A DNA stretch of 21,974 bases, from the NCBI GenBank assembly GCA_030620695.1, contig JAUXEA010000001.1, forward strand, positions 1 through 21,974. The letters run 5' to 3'. Of this stretch, positions 8,182 to 16,065 are shown piece after piece. The translations under genes were made by a program, and so were the position numbers. A model generated the notes under the pieces. The model ran no database searches. It was given only the letters and a program-made list of their open reading frames with translations, and was not told the origin of the DNA. Each line of letters begins with the position of its first letter. Positions within the stretch are counted from its first letter, which is position 1. Origin of the DNA: Candidatus Aenigmatarchaeota archaeon. Lineage in GTDB: Archaea; Aenigmatarchaeota; Aenigmatarchaeia; QMZS01.

Positions 8182-8937
8182 ATGAGAATCACATCACCAG
8201 AATTAATCAGGGATTTGGTTAAGAAAGAAGAAAGAGTAGATTCCAGAAAACTTTCAGAGTACAGAAAAATAGATTTTACTGTTAATCCAGTCAAAAAAGC
8301 GGATGGAAGTTGTTGGTTGTCTATGGGTGAAACAAAAGTTGTTGTTGGAGTGAAGTTTGGTTTAATGGAGCCTTATCCTGACACACCAGAAGAAGGGGGT
8401 TTGATGGTTTCTTTAAATTATAGCCCGGTTGTCTGGAAGGATTTGCCGGCAAACAGAGATATAGAAGTTTCAAGGGTTTTGGATAGAAGTATTAGAGAGA
8501 GTAAAATGCTTAATTTAAAGGAATTTTGTATTTCCAAAGGAGAAAAAGCATTCCAGATATTTATAGATTGCTATGTTTTAAACTATGATGGAAATTTACT
8601 GGACGCTTTAAACCTGGCAACAGTAAAATCATTGATGAGTGCAAACATGCCGAAATTAGAAGATGATAAATTAGCCAGTTCAGATAAAAAAATTAATATT
8701 AAAGCAGTTCCAATTGGTGTAACAGTATCTGGTATAGATGGCAAGTATCTTGTTGATTTAAACAGGTTAGAAGAAAATGCTTCTGACTTCTCTCTTTTCA
8801 TTTCTTATCTGGATGAAAAAACAATTTGTGCAATGCAGAAAACAGGTATTAATGGAATTCCCATGAAAGATATGAATAAAATCTTTGAGATTGGTGCTGG
8901 GAAACAAAAAGAGTTGAGGGGGATTTTAGAGAAGTGA
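8182..8937 (+). CDS. rrp42: Exosome complex component Rrp42
   Basis: Rrp42 is the non-catalytic RNase PH-fold subunit that alternates with Rrp41 in the hexameric ring of the archaeal exosome, which degrades and tails RNA. The 251 residues are close to the usual 255-275. Typical features are RVDSRKLSEYR (18-28), the family block GETKVVVGVKFGLMEPYPDTPEEG with the following LNYSPV, and IFIDCYVLNYDGNLLDALNLATVKSL near residues 124-151. Rrp41, Rrp4 and Csl4, often adjacent in archaea, are absent here, so the exosome operon has been split. The ATG follows an AT-rich stretch with no Shine-Dalgarno site. Confidence 0.93.
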   Translation: MRITSPELIRDLVKKEERVDSRKLSEYRKIDFTVNPVKKADGSCWLSMGETKVVVGVKFGLMEPYPDTPEEGGLMVSLNYSPVVWKDLPANRDIEVSRVLDRSIRESKMLNLKEFCISKGEKAFQIFIDCYVLNYDGNLLDALNLATVKSLMSANMPKLEDDKLASSDKKINIKAVPIGVTVSGIDGKYLVDLNRLEENASDFSLFISYLDEKTICAMQKTGINGIPMKDMNKIFEIGAGKQKELRGILEK

Positions 8938-8967
8938 GTTTTTATTTTTTAGAATGTTTTATATCTT

Positions 8968-9236
8968 ATGGATGTTTTAGTTGCATTACAAATTATACAA
9001 ACATATGACCTACCTGTTTTAATATCTATCCTCTCATCAATAACTTTTTTCTGGGCTTTTATGGGTACAGATAAATTTTTAAGTAATTTAAAGAATATGT
9101 TGATAATAGCTTTTTTATTGCAATAAATGCGGGTCGGAGTAAAGATTCTATTTTGGTAATTGTATGGATAGTTATGTCTTTGATGGTTGGTTGTGGTTTA
9201 AGACTATTTAAAAATGAATTAAAAAAAACATTATAA
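8968..9236 (+). pseudogene. Small membrane protein gene interrupted by a one-base frameshift
   Basis: ATG at 8968 opens a 52-residue frame that ends at TAA 9124-9126 just after a run of six T (about 9109-9114). Adding one T there lets the frame continue through NAGRSKDSILVIVWIVMSLM to a stop at 9234-9236, giving an 89-residue protein with about three hydrophobic spans. Hydrophobic coding character on both sides of the T run argues for one gene, broken either truly or by a sequencing or assembly error in the homopolymer. Programmed slippage is also possible. The family is not recognised. Its last 6 nt overlap the end of the HerA-like gene on the other strand. Confidence 0.5.
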
Positions 9237-10487
9237 AGCAACAGGACTTTCTCCCCCATGCCAACTTTGTCTTGGCCTGACCCTTATTTTATAAAGTCTT
9301 TCTGAATTATCATCTAAAATCAGGGCAACTCCTTTTAATTTTGGAAGTTCATCAAGATATTTTTCAATAGAATAAAGCATATAAGTCTGCATTATTGCTT
9401 TTAAAGCGTCTATATCTCTTTGCGAAGTTAGTCTGTGTGCTATTACCAAGTCAGCCTGAGATAAAACATCTGTGTGCAACTTGTCAGGCATCTGCGTAAC
9501 AAATAATTGTGAAATGCCCGGTTGTCTTCCTTGTCTGATTACAGTTAAAATAATATCTGAAGCAGCAGTTGAACCAGTAGAAGGAATAAAATTATGGGCC
9601 TCGTCTGTAATAATCCAGCATAAAGGGATATTCCTTTTTTTCTTCTCCTCTTCTTCTATTGTTGCAAGTTCTTCTTTTCTTCTTGCCATAACCCTTGCTT
9701 CATAAATCTTTTTCATCAACAATCCAACAATCAGACTTTTTACATTCCATCCAACACCCCCACCAAACAAACTAACATCAAATATAATAATTTTCCCGGG
9801 CTGTAAAAATTCGTAAACATTTGTACCCTCACTGGAAAATATACCCCAGTTTTTTGCATTTAAAAGAATGTTTTCAACTCTTAATTTTATCTTTTCATCA
9901 AATTCTTCTTCTTCCAGTTTTGATGCAATATCATCAATAGAATAGTTACCTTTCATTTTGTTTAAAACTTTTGATAGCAGGATTCCTTCAAGTTCATTCT
10001 CACCAAATCCAAGGGAATAACACCAGTCTGCAACTGTCAATTCACTTGGTTTAAAAGAAAAAGTTTTATCGTAGAGGATACCCATTTCATCAAATTTTCC
10101 TTTTTGCCCGAAAGGAACATATTCAAAAACATTAAATTTCTCCGGCTTTAATTTCCATTGATAGAGCAAGTCTCTTTGTTTGTTATTTGGATATTTCATG
10201 CTCCAGAAAATTCCCTGAGTGTCAATGGATATAACACACAGGTTTCTTCTAACTTCTTCTGGTAATTTATAAATTTCTTCTGCAACCACCTGGCTTGTGT
10301 ACGATTTTCCTGAGCCCCTTTTGCCAACAACAACAACAATATGGGGTCTTAAAACATCAACTTTAATTTCACTTGCAAGATGTGTTTCTGCCCCGGTTCC
10401 AACAATGTTTTTCCCGAGAGAGATTGTTCCTTTATTTCCAAACTTTTTCAAATCATCCCAGTCTCTTCCAACAATTATCTCTGGCAT
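9231..10487 (-). CDS. HerA-like ATPase (DUF87 superfamily)
   Basis: Ring-forming FtsK/HerA-superfamily ATPase; archaeal HerA works with the NurA nuclease in DNA end resection. Of 418 residues, 1-50 form the N-terminal barrel-like part, Walker A is GKRGSGKS (55-62), Walker B is WIITDEAH (291-298), and the RQGRQPGISQLFVTQ stretch (318 on) carries the arginine and sensor residues typical of HerA. The C-terminal block QADLVIAHRLTSQRDIDALK matches DUF87 proteins. It is shorter than classical HerA (about 500). NurA, Mre11 and Rad50 are not nearby, so a role in repair is inferred from the family only. The 379-nt upstream gap is filled mostly by a MITE-like element. Confidence 0.85.
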   Translation of the reverse strand: MPEIIVGRDWDDLKKFGNKGTISLGKNIVGTGAETHLASEIKVDVLRPHIVVVVGKRGSGKSYTSQVVAEEIYKLPEEVRRNLCVISIDTQGIFWSMKYPNNKQRDLLYQWKLKPEKFNVFEYVPFGQKGKFDEMGILYDKTFSFKPSELTVADWCYSLGFGENELEGILLSKVLNKMKGNYSIDDIASKLEEEEFDEKIKLRVENILLNAKNWGIFSSEGTNVYEFLQPGKIIIFDVSLFGGGVGWNVKSLIVGLLMKKIYEARVMARRKEELATIEEEEKKKRNIPLCWIITDEAHNFIPSTGSTAASDIILTVIRQGRQPGISQLFVTQMPDKLHTDVLSQADLVIAHRLTSQRDIDALKAIMQTYMLYSIEKYLDELPKLKGVALILDDNSERLYKIRVRPRQSWHGGESPVAL

Positions 10488-10575
10488 AAATAAGGCTTTT
10501 ATTGGTTAAATAAAACTTCAAAAAGTTTTATCATTCAGGCTATCTTCGCCTTCGGCTCGATAACCTTTAAAACCC

Positions 10576-10606
10576 TTAAGCCAAAACTGAGAAATTGGTT
10601 AGTAAG
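10576..10606 (+). repeat. Hairpin module, copy A
   Basis: AAGCCAAA (10578-10585) is followed after 9 variable nt by TTGGTTAGTAAG (10595-10606). AGCCAA and TTGGTT pair (one G-U), so the stem is kept while the loop differs between copies. It is preceded by CCTTTAAAA, as in copy C within the tRNA intron, and enclosed by AACCCTT and AAGGGTT. Confidence 0.7.
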
Positions 10607-10691
10607 AAGGGTTTTCTTTTCTAAAGAAAAACTCATTTTCTGAAAGAACACTCATCCTTTGGGGGCATCGTTGCGAAGCAACGAATGACGC

Positions 10692-10721
10692 TTAAGCCAA
10701 AAAAGGAAGTTGGTTAGTAAG
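10692..10721 (+). repeat. Hairpin module, copy B
   Basis: AAGCCAAA (10694-10701), 8 variable nt, then TTGGTTAGTAAG (10710-10721). It directly follows the 10668-10684 hairpin. Same orientation as copies A and C. Confidence 0.7.
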
Positions 10722-10865
10722 AACCATCATCCACCAATTATAGTTTTTTGATTAAACTAACCCTTTTCTCGCTATGCTTCAAAAGCGTTAACGGAAAAGC
10801 CTATCGAGCTGAAAGCGAAGATAGGGTAAATGATAGAACTGTTTGCAGTTCTACCAATAAAAAGT

Positions 10866-13022
10866 TTATCCACACACAGAATAACCACAACTCTTGCAAA
10901 TTTTGCACCCTTCTTCCCTAACTAATCCAGTTCCACAATTTGGACATTTATCATTTTTTTTCTTTTCTTCTTCCTTTTTATTATCATCAGAATAAAAGCT
11001 AATAACCTGCTCGTCCCTGCTTCTATCCCTGTAAACAGTTATTCCCTTGCATTTCATTTTCCATGCTTTTATGTAAATTTCTTCTATATCCTGTATTGTT
11101 GCTGAGTTTGGCAGATTTACAGTTTTACTTACAGCATTATCAGTGTATTTTTGTGTAGCTGCCTGAATCCTTAAATGCCATTCCGGGGAAACATCGTGAG
11201 CAGAAACAAATATTTTTCTTATATTTTCCGGGATTTCTTCAATATCCTGAATTGATGCTTTGCCTGCAACAAGTCTTATAATTTCTTCACTATACAAATC
11301 TTTCTCTCTAAGTATTTTTTCAAATAACTGGTTTGTCTCAGCAAGATTTTCACCGAGAGAGCCGGAAACATTTCTCATATATGAAATCGCAAAAATCGGC
11401 TCCACACCCGCAGAACAGTTTGCAATTATTCCAATAGTCCCGGTAGGAGCAATTGTTGTGATAGTTGAATTTCTCATCGCTTCTTCACCTCTAAAAATTG
11501 ATTTTTTAAAGTTAGGAAAATTTCCTCTTTTTTTTCCAAGTTCTTTTGATTTTTCTCTTCCGGTTTCTGTAATAAATTTCATTATCTCTGATGCTGTTTT
11601 TTCTGCCTCAGCAGAATTGTAAGGAATTTCAAGTAAAATCAGCAAATCAGCAAAACCCATTATCCCCAAACCAATTTTTCTGTTTGCTTTTGTTGCTTTT
11701 TCTATTTCTTTAATTGGAAAAGAATTTATATCTATAACATTATCCAAATAATGAATGCAGTCTTCTATTGTTTCCTTTAATTTTTTCCACTCAATTTCAT
11801 ATTTATCACCAACTTTTTTAACCATTTTCGAAAGGTTTATTGAACCAAGATTACAGGATTCATAAGGCAAAAGTGGTTGTTCGCCGCAAGGGTTAGTTGC
11901 TTCTATTTCCTGTTCAGGGGTTGGGTTGTACCTGTTAATTTCATCCAAAAAAACTATTCCAGGGTCCCCATTTTTCCAGGCAAATGTTGTAATCAAAGAG
12001 AAAACCTTTCTTGCATTTAATTTTCCAACAATTTCTTTGTTTCTTGGATTTATTAACTCATAATCTCCGTTTTTCAAAACTGCTTCCATAAACCGGTCTG
12101 TTATTCCAACTGATAAATTAAAATTTGTGAATTCTTTACTGTCTTCCTTACAGGAAATAAATTCAATGATATCAGGATGGTTTACTCTTAAAATTCCCAT
12201 GTTTGCACCTCGTCGTTTTCCCCCTTGCTTCACAACTTCTGTGGCTGTATTAAAAACGCTCATAAAAGAAATCGGACCACTTGCCTGACCAGTTGTGGAT
12301 TTTACAATATCCCCTTTTGGCCTCAATCTTGAAAAACTAAACCCGGTTCCGCCCCCGGCCATCTGGACTAAAGCCATATTTTTTACACCATCAAAAATTC
12401 CTTCCATTGAATCCGGTACTGGCAGAACATAACAGGCACTTAAACCAAGTTTTTTATTTGTCCCTGCATTGAACAAAGTCGGGGAGTTTGGCAGAAATTC
12501 TAAATTTGACATTAGATTATAGAATTTCTTTGTAGTTTTTTTAATTTCTTCTTCTTCATCACCGTAACTTTTATCTGCTTCTGCAACAGCATTGGCAACC
12601 CTCTTAAAAAGTTGTTTTGGGGTCTCTGTTATTTCACCTTGTCCATTTCTCAGTAAATACCTTGCCTTCAAAACTTTCAGGGAATTTATTGGCAGTTTTA
12701 AATCATCTTCAATACCAAGAACAGATTTTATTTCCCTTAATTCTTTTCTTTTCTGCCTGTATAAAATATAAGATTTTGCAACATCAGCAAGATTATTCTT
12801 TATTAAAATTTCCTCAACAACATCCTGTATCTTTTCTACATCTAATATATTCCCAGCATATCTTTTTTCCAGTTTAACTGCAACCTGTTCTGCAATTTTC
12901 CCTGCTTTTTCTTTTTCATCTTTATCAACAGATAGAAACGCTTTATGAATCGCAGTTACAATTTTATTTTTGCTGAAAGAAACAATCCTGCTATCCCTTT
13001 TCCTTACTTTTGAAATCTCCAT
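10866..13022 (-). CDS. nrdJ: Adenosylcobalamin-dependent (class II) ribonucleotide reductase
   Basis: Reduces ribonucleotides to deoxyribonucleotides using a radical generated by coenzyme B12, without oxygen. An N-terminal ATP-cone allosteric domain occupies about residues 1-95. The catalytic barrel carries Cys197 (LSACYVL) and Cys390 (SCNLGSINL), the redox pair, and NPCGEQ (377-382), where Asn377, Cys379 and Glu381 match the radical site. PTGTIGIIANCSAGVEPIF near residue 526 matches the substrate phosphate loop. The C-terminus ends in a zinc-ribbon-like CPNCGTGL...CKICKSCG. At 718 residues it is in the range for the family and lacks inteins. It is close to tmk in function, but the two are not co-transcribed. 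A cobalamin riboswitch was not seen upstream. Confidence 0.93.
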   Translation of the reverse strand: MEISKVRKRDSRIVSFSKNKIVTAIHKAFLSVDKDEKEKAGKIAEQVAVKLEKRYAGNILDVEKIQDVVEEILIKNNLADVAKSYILYRQKRKELREIKSVLGIEDDLKLPINSLKVLKARYLLRNGQGEITETPKQLFKRVANAVAEADKSYGDEEEEIKKTTKKFYNLMSNLEFLPNSPTLFNAGTNKKLGLSACYVLPVPDSMEGIFDGVKNMALVQMAGGGTGFSFSRLRPKGDIVKSTTGQASGPISFMSVFNTATEVVKQGGKRRGANMGILRVNHPDIIEFISCKEDSKEFTNFNLSVGITDRFMEAVLKNGDYELINPRNKEIVGKLNARKVFSLITTFAWKNGDPGIVFLDEINRYNPTPEQEIEATNPCGEQPLLPYESCNLGSINLSKMVKKVGDKYEIEWKKLKETIEDCIHYLDNVIDINSFPIKEIEKATKANRKIGLGIMGFADLLILLEIPYNSAEAEKTASEIMKFITETGREKSKELGKKRGNFPNFKKSIFRGEEAMRNSTITTIAPTGTIGIIANCSAGVEPIFAISYMRNVSGSLGENLAETNQLFEKILREKDLYSEEIIRLVAGKASIQDIEEIPENIRKIFVSAHDVSPEWHLRIQAATQKYTDNAVSKTVNLPNSATIQDIEEIYIKAWKMKCKGITVYRDRSRDEQVISFYSDDNKKEEEKKKNDKCPNCGTGLVREEGCKICKSCGYSVCG

Positions 13023-13095
13023 TTTATAATTTAGAAAGATTTTATATTAAAGTTGTGAGTATGAGTTGCGAGAAATATTTCTACTAATTAATGGA

Positions 13096-13104
13096 TATTT
13101 AAAG
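13096..13104 (+). promoter_or_regulatory. TATA-like box of the 13124 gene
   Basis: TATTTAAAG lies 28-20 nt before the ATG at 13124, fitting a leaderless transcript. Confidence 0.45.
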
Positions 13105-13123
13105 TTTTCTATGTAATTATTCT

Positions 13124-13432
13124 ATGGGGAATAGAACATTGAAAGAGATAGAAAAAGACGCCTTAAGAGAATGTAAAGAATATTTAAAAACCTTAGGAAT
13201 AAAAGAAAATGATATAACAAAATATATAAAATATTTTGGAGTTGATGCTAAATGGGCTGTTGAACGTTTTGAAACACCCGAACTACTAGAGGAGTTTTAT
13301 AACCATTTTGGAGAGGATAGTAGAGAGAAAATTAATGAGGTAAAAGATAAGATGGATACTTATGGAAACTATAAAATTAAAGAAATTTATGAAACAGGAA
13401 GAGAAATAAGTATTATGGCGGGGAAACCATAA
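13124..13432 (+). CDS. Hypothetical charged helical protein
   Basis: The 102 residues start MGNRTLKEIEKDALREC and look wholly helical and highly charged, with no membrane span and no motif I recognise. The segment YIKYFGVDAKWAVERFETPELLEEFYNHFGED has regularly spaced aromatics that suggest a helical bundle core. It has its own TATA-like box and lies 73 nt before the pilus platform genes, which have a separate box. No function can be proposed from the neighbours. Confidence 0.65.
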   Translation: MGNRTLKEIEKDALRECKEYLKTLGIKENDITKYIKYFGVDAKWAVERFETPELLEEFYNHFGEDSREKINEVKDKMDTYGNYKIKEIYETGREISIMAGKP

Positions 13433-13505
13433 GATATGAAAAAGAACTCCCCCCTCGGACTTTAGTTTTTGTTTATCCTAAACAATTATAAAATCTCTTT
13501 AAATT

Positions 13506-14369
13506 ATGTATCAGGAACTAATTCGGTTCTTTGGGAAAGTTGGAACAAAGTATTTTGGAAAACACCTGCAGTCCCTGAGAGAATTAATTGAAAAGTCAAA
13601 CCTGCCGATTATTTATGAGACTTATATAGGACAACTTTTTTTCTATTGTTTCCTGTCTTTTAACATTTTTTTTGTTTATTTTCTTTCCTTGTTTTTAACA
13701 TTCTGGGGTTTTAATTCCCTGATATCCATAGTATCTTCCCTGATTCTGACAACAACATTGTCTTTCTCTTTAGCAACAGTTTTTTATCTTTATCCTTTTT
13801 ACAGGTATAAAAAACAATTAGAAGATATTGAAAGAAATATGCCTCTGGGAATATCGTATATGAACATTATTTCAAAAAGCGGGGTGCCACCAGAGGATAT
13901 GTTTGAATATGTTTCTAAAGCAAAAGAATTTGGTGAATTTGCAATAGAAAGTGAAAGGATTTATAAACACATCAATTTTACAGGGAAAGACATTATATCT
14001 TCAATAAAAGAAATTGCATCTAAAACTCCTTCAGAAAAATTCAAAAATTTTCTTTTGGGTTTTGTTGCAACAATTCTGTCTGGAAGTGATATAAATCGTT
14101 ATCTTGATGCTGAAGCAAAAAAAGGTATTTATGAATATGAAGGAAGGCAGGAAAAATATACAAGCATTATGTCTTTTTTCGCGGATATTTTTATTGTTGG
14201 TCTTATAATTGTACCACTTGTTCTTGTTATTGTCCTGTCAGTGTTTTCCCTGATAGAGCCTGTTTTTCTCTCTTTTGAAATATTATATTTGTTGAAATTA
14301 ATAACTTATTTTTTTATTCCTGTAGCAGGAATATTTTTTTTGTTTGTCCTGAATAGGGTGAGAGTATGA
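13506..14369 (+). CDS. Type II/IV secretion platform protein, first half (GspF/TadC/ArlJ-like)
   Basis: Inner-membrane platform on which archaeal type IV pili or archaella are assembled, together with a GspE-like ATPase. Of 287 residues, two spans lie near 42-66 and 70-95, a cytoplasmic T2SSF domain near 95-215 (MPLGISYMNIISKSGVPPEDMFEYVSK, then SGSDINRYLDAEAK), and two more spans near 222-250 and 257-285. Archaeal platform proteins of the ArlJ type have about 500-570 residues and two T2SSF domains. Here the second domain is encoded by the next gene, which overlaps by ATGA. A TTATAAAAT-like box at 13485-13494 precedes the ATG. The ATPase and pilins are not in the window. Confidence 0.8.
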   Translation: MYQELIRFFGKVGTKYFGKHLQSLRELIEKSNLPIIYETYIGQLFFYCFLSFNIFFVYFLSLFLTFWGFNSLISIVSSLILTTTLSFSLATVFYLYPFYRYKKQLEDIERNMPLGISYMNIISKSGVPPEDMFEYVSKAKEFGEFAIESERIYKHINFTGKDIISSIKEIASKTPSEKFKNFLLGFVATILSGSDINRYLDAEAKKGIYEYEGRQEKYTSIMSFFADIFIVGLIIVPLVLVIVLSVFSLIEPVFLSFEILYLLKLITYFFIPVAGIFFLFVLNRVRV

Positions 14370-15046
14370 ATCTGGAAATAATTCTTGTTTTGGAAATTAT
14401 AATTTTAGGTATTCTTAGTTACTTTTATTTCAAATATGCAAAAAATAAGGAAATTATTGAGTTCTTCCCAAGATTTTTTCAGGAAATTTATAACAATACT
14501 TCAAGTGGAATGTCATTAGTAGAATCTGTAAGAAAAAGTAAAGAAGCAGAGTATGGAAAGTTAACCCCATTTATAAGAAATACTTGTTTGCAGGTGGAAT
14601 GGGGAGTTCCTCTTTATATTGCTTTAAGAAATCTTGGGAATAAGATGAACAACAAGTTTGTATCCAAAATAATTGCATTAACAGAAAAAGCATCAGAATT
14701 CAGTCCAGACATAGGCAAAAGTATGAAGGGAATAAATGATTATGTTTCTTTATCTAAAAAATTAGAATTCAAGAGAAGAACAGAACTGTTTCCCCAGTTA
14801 ATATCTTTTTACCTTGTTTTCTTTGTTTTTCTTTTGATTATTTTTGTGGTTTTTAATTTATTTATACCCTCCTTTGGTTCATTAAATATTTTGGGTTATA
14901 AAAGTATTTTTTCGCATCTTATCATCATAGAAGCTGTTCTATCCGGGATTGTTATTGGCAAAATAACAGAAAACTCTTTTATTGCAGGATTAAAGCATTT
15001 AATTATATTATTTTCCTTTTCTATTATATTTATATATTTATTATAA
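14366..15046 (+). CDS. Type II/IV secretion platform protein, second half (GspF/TadC-like)
   Basis: The 226 residues hold one span at about 3-25, a cytoplasmic T2SSF domain at about 30-140 (FFQEIYNNTSSGMSLVESVRKSK, the usual GMSL.EA pattern), and spans near 144-168, 181-200 and 209-226. Its ATG overlaps the stop of the preceding gene in ATGA, which points to coupled translation and a two-chain platform. Together the pair has 513 residues, about the length of a normal two-domain archaeal protein. A 4-nt gap to the following Cys-rich gene suggests all three share a transcript. Confidence 0.8.
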   Translation: MNLEIILVLEIIILGILSYFYFKYAKNKEIIEFFPRFFQEIYNNTSSGMSLVESVRKSKEAEYGKLTPFIRNTCLQVEWGVPLYIALRNLGNKMNNKFVSKIIALTEKASEFSPDIGKSMKGINDYVSLSKKLEFKRRTELFPQLISFYLVFFVFLLIIFVVFNLFIPSFGSLNILGYKSIFSHLIIIEAVLSGIVIGKITENSFIAGLKHLIILFSFSIIFIYLL

Positions 15047-15050
15047 TATT

Positions 15051-15329
15051 ATGGTATTAGTAAGGTATAAGGCAAACTGTCCTTTTTGTAATACATTGCA
15101 TGAGGGGAAGATTGAGATGAAATATAGAAAAGACAGAAAATTTAATGTGAGATATAATAATAAAGGTGCTCATGTATGTAATAATAATAAGTGCGGAAAA
15201 GAGTTTGTTGTTGAAATAGACAGTGCCGGGAATGTTGTTGCAATGCCAACACAAAAGGCAGTAGAAGAAGGAATATTACCCTGGGACAGGTTGGTGGAAG
15301 GGAAGATAATTGAAGTTGTGGATAATTAA
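15051..15329 (+). CDS. Small zinc-finger-like protein
   Basis: The 92 residues hold CPFC (10-13) and, about 30 residues on, C-x4-C in HVCNNNKCGKEF, a likely four-cysteine zinc site joined by a basic beta-hairpin (EMKYRKDRKFNVRY). This could bind nucleic acid. The C-terminal part PTQKAVEEGILPWDRLVEGKIIEVVDN is acidic. I do not recognise the family. It begins 4 nt after the pilus platform gene and is probably in the same transcript, though a link to pili is not implied by its sequence. Confidence 0.65.
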   Translation: MVLVRYKANCPFCNTLHEGKIEMKYRKDRKFNVRYNNKGAHVCNNNKCGKEFVVEIDSAGNVVAMPTQKAVEEGILPWDRLVEGKIIEVVDN

Positions 15330-15361
15330 TTACCAAATTTTTTCTTCGAAAACCTTTCCTA

Positions 15362-15481
15362 TTTTTCTGCGTTGCAGAAAAAGGGCACCGTCCGAAGGAC
15401 GATTGTTTTGCCTTTGGCAAAAAGGGTCTCTTTTTTCCTCTGGAAAAAAGCAGAAAAGGGCAGTGTTTTTCAGAGAAAAAC
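15362..15481. repeat. Array of five perfect hairpins, each with a 3-nt loop
   Basis: In 120 nt there are five stems: TTTTTCTGC around GTT (15362-15382), CGTCC around GAA (15389-15401), TTTTGCC around TTT (15406-15422), CTTTTTTCC around TCT (15430-15450) and GTTTTTC around AGA (15465-15481), each followed by its exact complement. The reverse strand of the first two reads TCGTCCTTCGG, then a GGTGCCC stretch, then the T-rich hairpin, matching the unit in pgk and in the 10.6-kb element. The rest of the 262-nt gap before uS17 holds nothing else recognisable. Any single stem could be a terminator; the array form suggests accumulated repeat units. Confidence 0.7.
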
Positions 15482-15591
15482 AAGTGTTTTCTTTTTATCC
15501 TTTTATTTTAATTGTTTTATGAGTTTTCTGGATAAAAGAGAAATGAGTGGCATAATTCTGTTTAACCTATTTTAAAAATTTACTTTAATTT

Positions 15592-15909
15592 ATGAGAGAC
15601 ATTGGATTGGATGTAGAGTTTCCACCTGAAAAATGTGAGAGTGTAAATTGCCCTTTTCATGGAAACCTGAAAATAAGAGGAAAAATTCTGAAAGGAAAAG
15701 TTGTGTCCTTAGACCCGGAAAATACTGCAATAATTGAAAGAAGATACCTAAAATTTGTTCCAAAATATGAAAGATATGAAAGAAGAAAGAAAAAATTAAG
15801 TGTTCATAAACCGGATTGTATTAAACTGAAAGAGGGAGATATTGTAATGGTTGCTGAATGCAGACCAGTCTCAAAAACAAAGAGGCATGTTGTGATTAAA
15901 AGAGTTTAA
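15592..15909 (+). CDS. rps17: Small ribosomal subunit protein uS17 (S17P)
   Basis: Early-binding 30S protein that contacts 16S rRNA. The 105 residues start MRDIGLDVEFPPEKCESVNCPFHG, the archaeal/eukaryotic N-terminal extension, then GKVVSLDPENTAIIERRYLKFVPKYERYERRKKKLSVHKPDC and the OB-fold end GDIVMVAECRPVSKTKRHVVIKRV. In most archaea uS17 sits in the large S10/spc cluster between uL29 and uL14; here it stands alone after the hairpin array. The ATG is taken because the family start MRDIG(L/I) matches. Confidence 0.95.
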   Translation: MRDIGLDVEFPPEKCESVNCPFHGNLKIRGKILKGKVVSLDPENTAIIERRYLKFVPKYERYERRKKKLSVHKPDCIKLKEGDIVMVAECRPVSKTKRHVVIKRV

Positions 15910-16065
15910 ATAATTTCTTATATAATTATAGTAAGTTTTGAGAAAATACTTAAAGGGGTATTATCCAAAGAATATCATAGAATCAAGAGTAAAGGCTATA
16001 TAGAAAATGAGTCTGAAAGAAATAGATAGTTTATTCATAAGTTTTTTTGTCTAATCTAATATTCT

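Larger units (their letters stand above)
10529..10835. mobile_element. MITE-like non-coding element with 40-nt terminal inverted repeats
   Basis: The left end (10529-10568) and the reverse complement of the right end (10796-10835) agree at 33 of 40 positions, sharing the blocks TATCATT, CTATCTTCGC and GCTCGATA. The 307 bp between HerA and the ribonucleotide reductase contain no gene. Inside are two copies of the AAGCCAAA...TTGGTTAGTAAG module, a hairpin with arms GTTTTCTTT, a TCGTTGC/GCAACGA hairpin with a GAA loop (10668-10684), and a TCCTTTGGGGGC box shared with the pgk insertion. Short hairpins also flank it (10512-10528 and 10834-10853). No transposase is present, so it would depend on one elsewhere. 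Movement is inferred from form. Confidence 0.65.

Noticed and set aside
10529..10835. The repeated modules as a CRISPR array.
   Set aside because: Copies are few, unevenly spaced, embedded in inverted ends and present elsewhere singly; no cas genes and no regular spacers.
15994..16056. Short ORF beginning MSLKEIDSLF between uS17 and htpX.
   Set aside because: About 15 codons only, with no Shine-Dalgarno site or recognised family; not enough to call a gene.
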